A DNA stretch of 64,000 nucleotides. Origin: G965262015 sp965262015. Lineage in GTDB: Bacteria > Spirochaetota > Leptospiria > Turneriellales > CBDBES01. The DNA is taken from NCBI GenBank assembly GCA_965262015.1, contig OZ253494.1, positions 744,001 to 808,000 on the forward strand, written 5' to 3'. Made by a program: the position numbers and the translations under genes. This document shows positions 34,170 to 43,558 of the stretch, one piece after another; positions within the stretch are counted from its first letter, which is position 1, and each line of letters starts with the position of its first letter. A model generated the notes under the pieces. That model was not told the DNA's origin. It did not search any database and saw nothing but the letters and a program-made list of their open reading frames with translations.

Positions 34170-35912
34170 ATGAATGACAAGCCCCTTATCGTACAAACTA
34201 ATAAGACATTGCTCTTACAAGTAGATCACCCCCTGTTTGAAGAAGTAAGGGCAAAGCTTGGTTGGTTTGCTGAGTTAGAAAAGTCACCAGAGTACCTCCA
34301 TACGTATAGAATTACCTCTCTATCCTTATGGAATGCTGCTTCTTCAAAACTTACAGCAGAAACTATTATTGATGTTCTGTACCAGTATTCCAAGTATCCT
34401 GTACCGCAGTCGATCAATGCCGAGATTACTAAACAGATTGATAGATTTGGCAAGTTAGAGTTGTTTCGAGATGATAATGATAATCTTATATTACATTCCA
34501 AAGAAAAAGAATATATTAAAGAGATTCTAAAAAACAGAAAATTACAAGAGTTCTTTGACACTCCTAAAGATGAATATGGTATTTATATCAAACCACAGTA
34601 TCGTGGACAGTTAAAACAAGTATTAATACATATTGGATTTCCTGTCAGAGACATTGCAGGATATGAAAAAGGTAAAAACTTTAAATTTGGTTTAAAAGAA
34701 CCGTCAAATAATTCTACAAAGTCTTTTGTTATTCGTGATTATCAGGAAGAAGCAATTGACACATTCTACCAAGGAGGCTCTGTTGAAGGTGGTTCTGGTG
34801 TTGTTGTATTGCCTTGTGGTGCAGGTAAAACTATTGTTGGCATTGGAGTCATGTATGCAATACAGACAGAGACACTAATTCTAGTGACTAATACACTATC
34901 TATTAGGCAATGGAAGGAAGAAATACTAGATAAAACTAATATTCCAGAATCAGACATTGGTGAATACTCAGGAGAAAAGAAGGAAATACGGCCTGTTACC
35001 CTAGCGACTTACCACATCATCACGCATCGTCGGAGTAAGGTTGACTATTTTACTCATTTTCACTTATTTTCTGCTAAAAAATGGGGTTTGGTTATTTATG
35101 ATGAAGTGCATTTGCTGCCAGCTCCCGTATTTCGTATGACTAGTGAACTACAAGCCAAACGAAGATTAGGATTAACTGCCACTCTAGTCAGGGAGGATGG
35201 ATTAGAGCAAGACGTATTCTCTTTAATCGGACCTAAAAAAATAGACTTACCCTGGAAAAGGTTAGAAAAAGAACAGTGGATTGCTAAGGTATTTTGTCAT
35301 GATATTAGAGTACCTATGCGTAGTTTACTTAAAAATTCTTATGTGTTGGTGAACGATCGCATTAAATTTCGAATGGCTTCTGAAAACCCTGAAAAAATAA
35401 GAGTAGTTGGTGCCTTAATTCGTAAATATAAAGGTGAACAAATGCTTATCATTGGCCAATATTTAAATCAGTTACATAAAATTGCTAAGAAGTTTAATCT
35501 ACCTTTAATCACTGGCAAAACAAGCACCGAGGAACGAGCAAACTTATATCATGATTTTAGAGAACGCAAAATTCAATCCTTGGTAGTTTCTAAAGTTGCT
35601 AATTTTTCTATCGATTTACCCGACGCTTCTGTTGCTATCCAATTAAGTGGTACTTTTGGTAGTAGACAAGAAGAAACTCAAAGAGTAGGTCGTATTTTAC
35701 GTCCTAAGAAGAGGAACAATAATAGTGCACTTTTTTATTCACTAGTTACGGAAGATTCTGCTGAAGAAAAATTTAGTCATAATCGACAACTCTTTTTAAC
35801 AGAGCAAGGATATAGTTATACTATCTATTCTTATAAAAAATTTCAAGCAGAATTCTCTGATTATCTTGTTATTAAGCCTTTGTCATCTAAACAACAACAT
35901 AATCCAACCTAG
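34170..35912 (+). CDS. XPB/Rad25-type superfamily 2 DNA helicase
   Basis: Bacterial homologue of the eukaryotic and archaeal XPB helicase; 3'-5' translocase, likely in DNA repair or transcription-linked remodelling. 580 residues. N-terminal damage-recognition-like region (about 1-180), then helicase domain 1 with FVIRDYQEEAIDTFYQGGS near 190, Walker A VVLPCGAGKTIVGIG near 210-224, DEVH box YDEVHLLPAPVFRM near 310, and motif III LGLTATLVREDGLEQD near 332 (XPB's RED motif, Arg-Glu-Asp, is present). Helicase domain 2 follows with GTFGSRQEETQRVGRILRPK near 495. XPB occurs in spirochaetes and some actinobacteria. The downstream gene starts immediately after the stop. Confidence 0.92.
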   Translation: MNDKPLIVQTNKTLLLQVDHPLFEEVRAKLGWFAELEKSPEYLHTYRITSLSLWNAASSKLTAETIIDVLYQYSKYPVPQSINAEITKQIDRFGKLELFRDDNDNLILHSKEKEYIKEILKNRKLQEFFDTPKDEYGIYIKPQYRGQLKQVLIHIGFPVRDIAGYEKGKNFKFGLKEPSNNSTKSFVIRDYQEEAIDTFYQGGSVEGGSGVVVLPCGAGKTIVGIGVMYAIQTETLILVTNTLSIRQWKEEILDKTNIPESDIGEYSGEKKEIRPVTLATYHIITHRRSKVDYFTHFHLFSAKKWGLVIYDEVHLLPAPVFRMTSELQAKRRLGLTATLVREDGLEQDVFSLIGPKKIDLPWKRLEKEQWIAKVFCHDIRVPMRSLLKNSYVLVNDRIKFRMASENPEKIRVVGALIRKYKGEQMLIIGQYLNQLHKIAKKFNLPLITGKTSTEERANLYHDFRERKIQSLVVSKVANFSIDLPDASVAIQLSGTFGSRQEETQRVGRILRPKKRNNNSALFYSLVTEDSAEEKFSHNRQLFLTEQGYSYTIYSYKKFQAEFSDYLVIKPLSSKQQHNPT

Positions 35913-37175
35913 ATGTATCTCTTATCTCATGTAAGATATCGTATCTTTGGACTATTGTACATCTTGGTTGTATTCGCTTTATTACATCTCATTACAACAA
36001 AGGTAGGTTATCAGTATCATGCTACACTACAATATCATTTTGATGTTACAAAACAGCAATCTCGTGTCACCTCTACCCACAAAAAAACATTTCCAGTAGA
36101 TAAATTAACATTTCATCTGCCACAAGATAACAAACAATATCATTTCTTACAGTTAAACCACCAAGGTCATTTAGTACAAGATTTCTTTATACCTACTCAT
36201 CCAGCAAAACAAAATTTTTATGTTACATATCCATTAGACGCATCCTACTTTATAAAATACCCTTATCTAGGTTATATGGTAGAAATCTTTGATCAGGGTG
36301 GACAATTATTATGGGATTTGAAGGAGAGTCGCTATTTACATAGTTCTTTGGATGGTCGATTTGTGGCAGCTATTGCAGGAGATCAATCTAAGATTGAGAT
36401 CATGAATCCTTCTTTTTCTCATATTACCAAAATAGAAGGATTTATGTTAATACATCATCAATTAACCCAAAACACAAGAAATAATACATTTGATGCATGT
36501 TTTGGATTTTTAAATGGAGATGTCATATTCTCTCAATTTAACACTGCAGGAAAATCAAAACATTATATGATTCGTACAAGAAAAGTATTAAAATCACTTA
36601 TATGTGATCTGGAACAAGGATTTTTTTGGGCTCATGTGTATAACAAAAATACACCCTCCCCCAAGGATCAATTAGTAAAAAAAAATATAGATGTAAACTC
36701 TTTTAAGCCATATCAAACATCTAATATACATACCTCAGAAACTTTTTTAGATAAAGATAATTACTTTATTTATACCAATCCTCAAGAGGCCAATGAGTTG
36801 ATTTTCAGCATTACACTGCCCTATGTATCTATCAACAGTATACCTTTATCTATATGTTGTGGAAAGAAACTCATAGCTATCGTACCCACCGAATCTCCTA
36901 CAAATCTATTTATATGGTTTATATCTCCTACTGGGCAGACCCATAAGAAGTTTTTATGGAATATAGAGAAGCACCAGGAGCCTTTAGAAAACTTTAGAAT
37001 AGATGGTACTGCTAAGTATGCATTAGTTAGTTCCTTAAAACGCATAGTACTATTTCACTCTGATTATATCATATTGGAACAGGATATAAAAAATACACAA
37101 AAAACTGTTGCACTAGATAAATTCTTTGCAGTCCAAGATAAATATTCTGTATATGCATTTGAGATAGTTGAATAA
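35913..37175 (+). CDS. Membrane-anchored hypothetical protein, possible beta-propeller
   Basis: 420 residues beginning at the base after the helicase stop, so tightly linked. N-terminal membrane anchor (about 10-30, IFGLLYILVVFALLHLITTK), the rest probably periplasmic. Repeated short strand-turn-strand patterns (LNHQGHLVQDFFIPTH near 88, GGQLLWDLKESRYLHSSLDG near 129, RFVAAIAGDQSKIEIMNPSF near 149) suggest a WD40-like or PQQ-like propeller, but no diagnostic motif repeats. No family recognised. In the run helicase-this-polyprenyl synthase-argJ all genes abut or overlap, so it is part of an operon of apparently unrelated functions. Confidence 0.6.
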   Translation: MYLLSHVRYRIFGLLYILVVFALLHLITTKVGYQYHATLQYHFDVTKQQSRVTSTHKKTFPVDKLTFHLPQDNKQYHFLQLNHQGHLVQDFFIPTHPAKQNFYVTYPLDASYFIKYPYLGYMVEIFDQGGQLLWDLKESRYLHSSLDGRFVAAIAGDQSKIEIMNPSFSHITKIEGFMLIHHQLTQNTRNNTFDACFGFLNGDVIFSQFNTAGKSKHYMIRTRKVLKSLICDLEQGFFWAHVYNKNTPSPKDQLVKKNIDVNSFKPYQTSNIHTSETFLDKDNYFIYTNPQEANELIFSITLPYVSINSIPLSICCGKKLIAIVPTESPTNLFIWFISPTGQTHKKFLWNIEKHQEPLENFRIDGTAKYALVSSLKRIVLFHSDYIILEQDIKNTQKTVALDKFFAVQDKYSVYAFEIVE

Positions 37176-37185
37176 GTGGAATAAT

Positions 37186-38184
37186 ATGAGTCATCACATT
37201 TTTATTGATAAAGTAGTGCTTGCATTACAATGTTACCTGGAAGATGTTTCATCACATGATATAAAAAATAAAATGGTTAACAGTAATGTTATTAAAACAG
37301 CAAAGCATATATGTTTATCTAACCAATCAAAGAGGATTCGTAGCCATCTAATCTATCTTGTATCCGATACACTTTCTCTTCCTGAAGATACTAGTATTCG
37401 GTTGGCCTTATCTGCTGAATTAATTCATGCGGCTAGCCTGTTACATGATGATGTTATTGATGCTAGTATGATGCGAAGAAAAAAAGAAACAGCTAATGTA
37501 CTCTATGGTAATACGATAGCAGTACTCACAGGTGATTTATTGTACTCCTATGCACTTACTAATCTCTTACCTTTTTCAAAGGATATACTAAAAAACAGTA
37601 TTGATGTTGTTACACGAATGACCATGGCAGCAACTTTAGAATACAATCACCGTGGTAATGTAAATCTAAAGAATGCTGATTGGATACAAATCGCTAACGG
37701 TAAAACCTCCCAACTCTTTGCGTGGTGTTTACGTACGCCTGCTCTAATCAATCCCAACAATCCATTGACAACAGTTTTTTATGATGTTGGAGTATTGATA
37801 GGTTATATCTTCCAATTAGCAGATGACATTAAAGATTTTATGGTATCTCGAGAAGAAAAAGATATCTATTTAGATATACGTAACCAGAACCCTAATTATA
37901 TATTAATGACCGCAATGTCACAATCTCCAGAAATTAAACAAGACGTCCAGGATGTGTGGAATGAAATGAATAATAAGAAGACCATACCCAAGCAACGCTA
38001 CGAAGAGATTGGAAGGAAAGTTATTCATTCACAAGCCTTAAAAGTAGCTGTTAGACAAATAAAAAGTTGGTTGCAAGATATCCAGCATACATTAGAACTC
38101 AACCAGCAAGCACCACTATCACAGTCCCTTATCCAGATATTTGAAGAGATATACCAAAAACATATGATACATTTACCAACATGA
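37186..38184 (+). CDS. Polyprenyl (probably octaprenyl-type) diphosphate synthase
   Basis: Trans-isoprenyl diphosphate synthase that builds the side chain of quinones or a carrier lipid from IPP. The start is placed at ATG 37186; a TTG at 37168 would overlap the upstream gene. About 332 residues. First Asp-rich motif LLHDDVIDASMMRRKKETAN near 85 (DDxxD), second QLADDIKDFMVS near 206, plus KRIRSHLIYLVSD near 46 and ANGKTSQLFAWCLRTP near 168. Residues before the first Asp-rich motif are bulky, consistent with a long-chain product, but chain length is not proven. It overlaps the argJ start by 4 bases (ATGA). Confidence 0.88.
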   Translation: MSHHIFIDKVVLALQCYLEDVSSHDIKNKMVNSNVIKTAKHICLSNQSKRIRSHLIYLVSDTLSLPEDTSIRLALSAELIHAASLLHDDVIDASMMRRKKETANVLYGNTIAVLTGDLLYSYALTNLLPFSKDILKNSIDVVTRMTMAATLEYNHRGNVNLKNADWIQIANGKTSQLFAWCLRTPALINPNNPLTTVFYDVGVLIGYIFQLADDIKDFMVSREEKDIYLDIRNQNPNYILMTAMSQSPEIKQDVQDVWNEMNNKKTIPKQRYEEIGRKVIHSQALKVAVRQIKSWLQDIQHTLELNQQAPLSQSLIQIFEEIYQKHMIHLPT

Positions 38185-39350
38185 ACATCAAATTACCTAA
38201 TAACATCAAATATATGCCTGAGGGGTTTTATACTTACTCTACTTCATGTGGCATAAAAGACAGTAGTCTTGATCTATCTGTTATTTACTCTGAACAGAGA
38301 TGTAATGCAGCAGCTTTGTTTACTAAGAGTCATACCCCTGGCCTGCCAATTATAATTGGCAGGAAACATATTGCGAATGGTAAGCTCCAAGCTATTGTTA
38401 TTAATTCTAAAAATGCAAATGTAGCAACAGGTATAACAGGTTATCAAGATACTTTACAAATATGTAAAAAAGTCAGTCATGAGCTTGGTATCCATCTTCA
38501 ATCTGTTTTACCATCTTCCACTGGAGTGATCGGACAACGTTTACCCTTAACTAAGATCTTGACTAGCTTAAATCAATTAAAATCAAATTTATCTGGACGT
38601 AGTTCTCATTTCATTGATGTATCAAGAGCAATGATGACAACAGATACATTTCCAAAGTTTCTTTCTGCACGTATTGGCGATGTTTCCATTGTTGGTATTG
38701 CAAAAGGGGCAGGTATGGTAGAGCCTAATCTATCTACAATGTTAGTTTACTTTTTTACTGATGCGATTATTGTATCTAGGGACTTAAAGAAAATATTACG
38801 TAAAGTAACACAACAAACTTTTAACTGCCTTTCTATTGATTCTGATACATCAACATCAGATACCGTATGTATCCTAGCTAATGGTATGCAAGGGAAAGTA
38901 AATCTAAATAGATTTTATCTTGTTCTGCTAAAAATGGCTACACGTCTTACTCAGTGGATTGCAATGAATGCTGAAGGAGCAACTAAATTATTGATTGTAT
39001 ATGTAAAAAATGCACGAAACAATATAGACGCTCATATCATTGGTAAATCCATTATTAACTCTCCACTAGTTAAAACAGCTATTTATAAAGCAGATCCAAA
39101 TTGGGGTAGAATTGTGATGGCCATTGGTAAGTCTAGTGTGGATAAAATTATACCCGAAAAAGTACAAATACACTGGGGTAAAGACATTATATGTTCAGAA
39201 ATAAATCAGAGAGAAATTGCAACTTATATGGAAACCAATACGATACTAGAACTTACTATTGATATGAATATGGGCCATGGATTTTGTAAAGTTTACGGTT
39301 GTGATCTAACTGAAGACTATGTACGTATTAATAGTGCATACACCACATAG
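38181..39350 (+). CDS. argJ: Glutamate N-acetyltransferase / amino-acid acetyltransferase ArgJ
   Basis: Transfers the acetyl group from N-acetylornithine to glutamate (and in bifunctional forms uses acetyl-CoA), so one enzyme serves both ends of the acetylated arginine pathway. 389 residues. Features: GVIGQRLPLTKILTSLNQLK near 116, MMTTDTFPKF near 152 with the autocleavage Thr in a variant setting, KGAGMVEPNLSTMLVYFFTD near 176 (KGxGMI-x-PN motif), NCLSIDSDTSTSDTVCILA near 214, DPNWGRIVMAIGKS near 306. Usual length. No other arg gene is near; it is last in the overlapping run from the helicase gene. Confidence 0.9.
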   Translation: MNIKLPNNIKYMPEGFYTYSTSCGIKDSSLDLSVIYSEQRCNAAALFTKSHTPGLPIIIGRKHIANGKLQAIVINSKNANVATGITGYQDTLQICKKVSHELGIHLQSVLPSSTGVIGQRLPLTKILTSLNQLKSNLSGRSSHFIDVSRAMMTTDTFPKFLSARIGDVSIVGIAKGAGMVEPNLSTMLVYFFTDAIIVSRDLKKILRKVTQQTFNCLSIDSDTSTSDTVCILANGMQGKVNLNRFYLVLLKMATRLTQWIAMNAEGATKLLIVYVKNARNNIDAHIIGKSIINSPLVKTAIYKADPNWGRIVMAIGKSSVDKIIPEKVQIHWGKDIICSEINQREIATYMETNTILELTIDMNMGHGFCKVYGCDLTEDYVRINSAYTT

Positions 39351-39462
39351 TTATTTACAATATTAAATGGCACAAAGTATTCTATATTTACACAAAGTTA
39401 TTTAAAGTTTTTAAAATTTTTGCCGTACCATAACAAGACTCAATAATACTTGGGAACCATTT

Positions 39463-39648
39463 ATGGGTAAAATTTCTACACAATTAAAATACGAACTATT
39501 AAGTTTTCAAAATTACCAATTGCAAAAAAAATTAAATCAATTTGGATTAAAATGGATGGAATCTCCTAACAAACCATTCAGAATACAGATTCACGTAGAA
39601 AAAAACACATACAAAAAGTATGCAAATAATAGCTACATTAGGCCATAG
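39463..39648 (+). CDS. Small hypothetical protein
   Basis: 61 codons, MGKISTQLKYELLSFQNYQL at the start, mostly polar and basic, no membrane segment. The ATG stands 113 bases after argJ and the 3' end overlaps the holA-like gene tail-to-tail by 11 bases. No family recognised. Amino-acid composition is plausible for a real small protein (few low-probability residues), but there is no second copy or conserved context here to prove it. Confidence 0.4.
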   Translation: MGKISTQLKYELLSFQNYQLQKKLNQFGLKWMESPNKPFRIQIHVEKNTYKKYANNSYIRP

Positions 39649-40684
39649 AGTCTAGATGAGCTAGGAAAGAGACTAAAAAGCTAATATGCTTAGCAGAAGG
39701 TTCTGAACGAACACGATTATCTAGCTTATGTAGTTCATAAAATATCTTACTAAAATTTTGGATAGGATAATGGAATAGAAGTCCCTTAAGCCGTTCTTTA
39801 TTTTTTTGTACTATAAATTTACTGGATAAATTCATACCTAGAACGTGATCAATCTCATCTGTCCGAGAGGAAGCTTTTTCTAAATAAAAATACTGATAAG
39901 CATTCACAAATAATTGTGCTATACCTGCAACAATTTGTCGAGCATCTGTAAATTGGTGTTGTGATATCTTTGTGAGACATTTAGAAATATTTTTTTGGGC
40001 AACTAAGTCTAAGATCGAAAAATACAAATCACCCTTTACATCTCTACAAAACAGATGCACAGTATCCCTGGTAATATGTTTTTTTTCACCTATGTAAAGA
40101 ATAATTTGATCAATAATTTGTTGAATTGATTGGTTATTCATGGCACATAACTCCATCAATAATTCCAGCACCCCCTGTTCAGATTTTATGTCCAAATTTT
40201 TTATTTTTGTATGTAAAAAAGACAGAGTGTCTTTTTCATACATTTTTTTAAAACCTACTGACAAACCAAAATCATCTAAAAATTGCAATTGCTTGGTTAA
40301 TTTTTTGGCATCAAACTGTAAGATAAGATATAAGTTTTTATGCATATTAGCTATGTAATTCTTAAAGGTAAGTAAATAACTTTTTTCTGCCTCAATAAGA
40401 TTCATAAGATAATCTATATGTCGTCCACCTACCAAATAATAGTTTGAAAATAATGATGGAGTAGAAATGCAGGAAAAAAAATGACTGAGACTAGTTTCCA
40501 TACCATTTAATTTAATGATATCGGTATTTCCATTCAAAGATTGTAATTGCCTAGCATAATAAGTAAATATCTCAGAATAAATATCAAAATCATTACTAAA
40601 GCATAGGAGTAAATTTGGTAGTTTATTTTTCTTGAGATAGCTTACCTCAAAGATATTAAAATTTTTATAATCTTGTTTACTCAT
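39638..40684 (-). CDS. holA: Probable DNA polymerase III delta subunit (HolA-like)
   Basis: The delta subunit opens the sliding clamp within the clamp-loader complex. 348 residues, typical length. The order is right for HolA: an N-terminal AAA-like domain without Walker motifs (LLLCFSNDFDIYSEIFTYYA near 25, STPSLFSNYYLVGGRHIDYL near 74, LYLILQFDAKK near 117). A middle helical part with MNNQSIQQIIDQIILYIGEK and HITRDTVHLFCRDVKGDLYF near 195-220 follows, and then the C-terminal collar-like domain with DLVAQKNISKCLTKISQHQF. Sequence conservation in this family is low, so the call is by pattern and size. It is convergent with the small ORF downstream of argJ. Confidence 0.65.
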   Translation of the reverse strand: MSKQDYKNFNIFEVSYLKKNKLPNLLLCFSNDFDIYSEIFTYYARQLQSLNGNTDIIKLNGMETSLSHFFSCISTPSLFSNYYLVGGRHIDYLMNLIEAEKSYLLTFKNYIANMHKNLYLILQFDAKKLTKQLQFLDDFGLSVGFKKMYEKDTLSFLHTKIKNLDIKSEQGVLELLMELCAMNNQSIQQIIDQIILYIGEKKHITRDTVHLFCRDVKGDLYFSILDLVAQKNISKCLTKISQHQFTDARQIVAGIAQLFVNAYQYFYLEKASSRTDEIDHVLGMNLSSKFIVQKNKERLKGLLFHYPIQNFSKIFYELHKLDNRVRSEPSAKHISFLVSFLAHLDSMA

Positions 40685-40774
40685 TAAACATTATCTATTC
40701 ACCATTAAATACGTAACTAAAAAATATTCAAAGAATAACATATTATATGTTTAAATCTATTGTGTGTATAATTT

Positions 40775-41575
40775 ATAATGAGGCTGTTTCTATTGCGACG
40801 TCTCTTGCAGGGTCAATCATGGAGCCAGACGGTTTAAGTATTCATAAGCCATTCTTTTTTAAGTAATAACATCTTATGAAAATACACTATGAACAACGGA
40901 TACAGATGGGGTCATGTTTTAAAAAATATAACATATCGATAAATAGCATAAGAAATTAATATGCCCAAGTCTACCATATGGTATGAAGTAAAAATAGAAT
41001 CTAGAATAAATGAGTATAACACACAATATGTACAATTCTTAACTCAAAGAATAAAACAAAGCAGATTTTACATGAAATACTCTATAAAATAATCTTTTCG
41101 TGCAAAGGGGAGAAAAGTCATATCATTGAAAAATGGTACCAATATTGATCTTTTAAAAACAAAAAACACATAAAATGGGCCAGATTAACACAACTATAGG
41201 TAACAAACTCTTTTTCAGGTCTACTCATGCTCTAAAAAAGCTCTCTGTGTAAGCGAGGTAATAAAAGATTTATTTGCAGATACAAACACGATACAGAGCA
41301 TTACATTTGATAAGGGTTCTAAGTTTGTAGAGTTTAAAAATATGGAAGAATATCTTAACTGTAAGGTCTATTTTACGGATACATCTTCTCTTTGGCAGAG
41401 AGGTCTTAATAAATATAGCAATAGATTGATTAGACAGTATCTAAACAAGGGAACAGATTTTCGGTATGTTACACAAAAATATTTTGATAAGATTATACAT
41501 AAAATAAACTCAAGACCAAGAAAAATATTAGGCTACTTAACACCCAATGAGGTATCTAAAGAATAAAGCTTCAAT
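40775..41575 (+). mobile_element. IS30-family element relic (group A)
   Basis: Leader with TATTCATAAGCCATTCTTTT near 40834, then a broken HTH start (ATGAAAATACACTATGAACA at 40876). The interior has several frameshifts and a large deletion. From 41290 the catalytic end is readable: ITFDKGSKFVEFKNMEEYLN, CKVYFTDTSSLWQRGLNKYS, NRLIRQYLNKGTDFRYV, NSRPRKILGYLTPNEV (open frame 41342-41566). This contains the second Asp and the Glu-bearing helix region of the IS30 DDE domain, although the usual E of ENxN reads K/Y-S here (LNKYSN), so even this part is altered. Outer end GAACTTCAGAATAGAA lies at 41581. Confidence 0.8.
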
Positions 41576-41723
41576 TCGAACTTCAGAATAGAACTTATTC
41601 TCTTCAAAAGGGTTGGATATTATTATTGCAAATATATCTTGCCTGCATTAGATTGTTCCATAGATTGGTGAGGATTATTTTCTTTAGTGTTCAAATTAAA
41701 ATGTCTTATTTACTTATTTCGAA

Positions 41724-42812
41724 ATGTCTTATCATGAGTTAGATAGGCATCTGTGCTTATGGTTTAATAAGCATAAAATTGCATATCCTTTCCGACAAAA
41801 TCGGAATCCTTACCGAGTTTGGATTACTGAAGTAATTTTACAACAGACTAGGATTAATTATGCACTTGATAAAATTACACATTTTTTAGAATGTTTCCCA
41901 GATGTAGCTTCACTGGCACAGGCTGACAGAAAAGACGTGCTAAAGGCATTTGAAGGACTAGGATATTATAATCGGGCAACCAATCTGATAGCAGGCAGCA
42001 AATATATCTATATAGATAAATACAACCATTTTCCTAATAATTATACCGAACTACTAAAAGTCCCTTCCATTGGGCCATACACCGCTGGTATTATTGCTTC
42101 CATTTGTTTTGATGAGCAAGTTCCAGCAATAGATGGTAATGTCAAACGTGTTATCGCACGTTTGATAAATCTACAAATTACAATAAAACAAAAGGAGTTT
42201 AACCATGCTATATCATCTTTTTTAAAACATATTTTCTTAAACACAAATGAACAAGCGGCTACACTCAATGAAGCTTTAATGGAATTAGGACAAAATATTT
42301 GTAAGAAAGGAAAGCCACTATGTTTATCATGTCCGATTAGTTATGCATGTAAAGCTTATCAGTACGGAAATCAAAGCACCCTTCCCATTACTAGCCCCCG
42401 TAAACCATATAAGCTTACCATCTGGCTTATGCTATGTATTCAGTACCAAAATAAATTTTTAATACAAAATATACCACATTCTTATTTTTTAAAGCGACAG
42501 TGGTTATGGCCGTCATATATATTTTTTCCTGACGATGATAGCTATATACCCCAAATAGCCGATGAAATTTCTTACACAACACTTGTATCTGACAGTAAAA
42601 AAATATTTTTCCAGAATAAAGAGTATCTGTACGAAAAAAACTATATTAAACATTCTATCACACAACATAAAATCCAAATTTATGTACGTAAGATTAATCC
42701 ACCATGCATGCTAGCCTGTTCTAGTCATATAATAAAGTGGGTAAACATAGAAAAAGCCCAAGAATACTTTATTTCAAATGCTATGAAAAAAACTTTACAT
42801 TTACTCATCTAA
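41724..42812 (+). CDS. mutY: Adenine DNA glycosylase MutY
   Basis: Removes adenine mispaired with 8-oxoguanine. 362 residues. Helix-hairpin-helix glycosylase core: VWITEVILQQTRINYALDKI near 28, FEGLGYYNRATNLI near 75, VPSIGPYTAGIIASICFDEQ then VPAIDGNVKRVIAR near 112-145 with the catalytic Asp in AIDGN. The iron-sulfur motif Cys-x6-Cys-x2-Cys-x5-Cys is complete in CKKGKPLCLSCPISYAC near 193-209. The C-terminal NUDIX-like recognition domain (about 225-362) is present though divergent. First gene after the IS30 relic. The following SDR gene starts 17 bases after its stop. Confidence 0.93.
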   Translation: MSYHELDRHLCLWFNKHKIAYPFRQNRNPYRVWITEVILQQTRINYALDKITHFLECFPDVASLAQADRKDVLKAFEGLGYYNRATNLIAGSKYIYIDKYNHFPNNYTELLKVPSIGPYTAGIIASICFDEQVPAIDGNVKRVIARLINLQITIKQKEFNHAISSFLKHIFLNTNEQAATLNEALMELGQNICKKGKPLCLSCPISYACKAYQYGNQSTLPITSPRKPYKLTIWLMLCIQYQNKFLIQNIPHSYFLKRQWLWPSYIFFPDDDSYIPQIADEISYTTLVSDSKKIFFQNKEYLYEKNYIKHSITQHKIQIYVRKINPPCMLACSSHIIKWVNIEKAQEYFISNAMKKTLHLLI

Positions 42813-42829
42813 TCATTAGCTACATTATA

Positions 42830-43543
42830 GTGGAGTATAACAGCCTACAAGGTAAATCTATCATGGTAACAGGGGTATCCAGTGGCATTGGATACCATAT
42901 TGTACAAGATCTATTAAAGTTGCAGGTAGAAATCTATGGTATAGCAAGGCGTAGTCAATATTTAGAAAAACTTACTGCACAAGCCTCTTTAACCAAGGCA
43001 AGTTTTTATCCACTCATTGTCGATCTATCTAACACCCAACAACTACAAGATATTTTTAAGCCAATCAAGAAAATTGATGTTATTATTCATAACGCAGGTT
43101 TCTTTGAGGGCAATGTAATCGAAAATTTAGACATAGATGTGTGGGAATACCATTTAAAAGTTAATTTAACAGCTCCTTTCATAGTTACAAAACAACTATG
43201 GCCCCTACTGAAGAAGAATGCATCATCAGAGGGTAGCAGTATCGTTTTTATTAGTAGTCTAGCTGGTGTAGCATATAAGGAGAAATTCTCTACTTCTTCG
43301 GCATATACTGCTTCAAAAATGGGTTTGGTTGGCCTCTCAGAAGTCCTTGCGGTAGAAGGTAAACCTTATGCAATCAGATCAAATTGTATTTCACCAGGAT
43401 CAGTCGCAACCCCCATGTTAGAAAAAGCATTCCCTACTTTATCTCCAGATTTTACCCCAAGACAGGTATCTTCTCTTGCTCTTTTTTTGGCTTCACCAAC
43501 ATCATCCCCTCTTTCAGGTAGCAATTTAGTAATGTCAACCTAG
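42830..43543 (+). CDS. Short-chain dehydrogenase/reductase
   Basis: NAD(P)-dependent oxidoreductase of unknown substrate. I place the start at GTG 42830, giving MEYNSLQGKSIMVTGVSSGI. The longer frame from 42737 lies inside mutY, while starting at the later ATG would remove the first beta strand. 237 residues. Cofactor loop VTGVSSGIGYHIV near 13, IVDLSNTQQLQDIF near 58, VIIHNAGFFEGNV near 77, catalytic Ser and Tyr-x3-Lys in FISSLAGVAYKE and SAYTASKMGLVGLSEVLA near 135-165, then SPGSVATPM near 183. Typical classical SDR length. Adjacent mutY and guaA do not hint at the substrate. Confidence 0.88.
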   Translation: MEYNSLQGKSIMVTGVSSGIGYHIVQDLLKLQVEIYGIARRSQYLEKLTAQASLTKASFYPLIVDLSNTQQLQDIFKPIKKIDVIIHNAGFFEGNVIENLDIDVWEYHLKVNLTAPFIVTKQLWPLLKKNASSEGSSIVFISSLAGVAYKEKFSTSSAYTASKMGLVGLSEVLAVEGKPYAIRSNCISPGSVATPMLEKAFPTLSPDFTPRQVSSLALFLASPTSSPLSGSNLVMST

Positions 43544-43558
43544 ACATTACTTTTATTT

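Noticed and set aside
30690..34170. parS site near parAB
   Set aside because: No 16-base palindrome resembling TGTTTCACGTGAAACA was found; nearby GTTTCAC-like strings elsewhere in the window (5070, 27807) are not palindromic.
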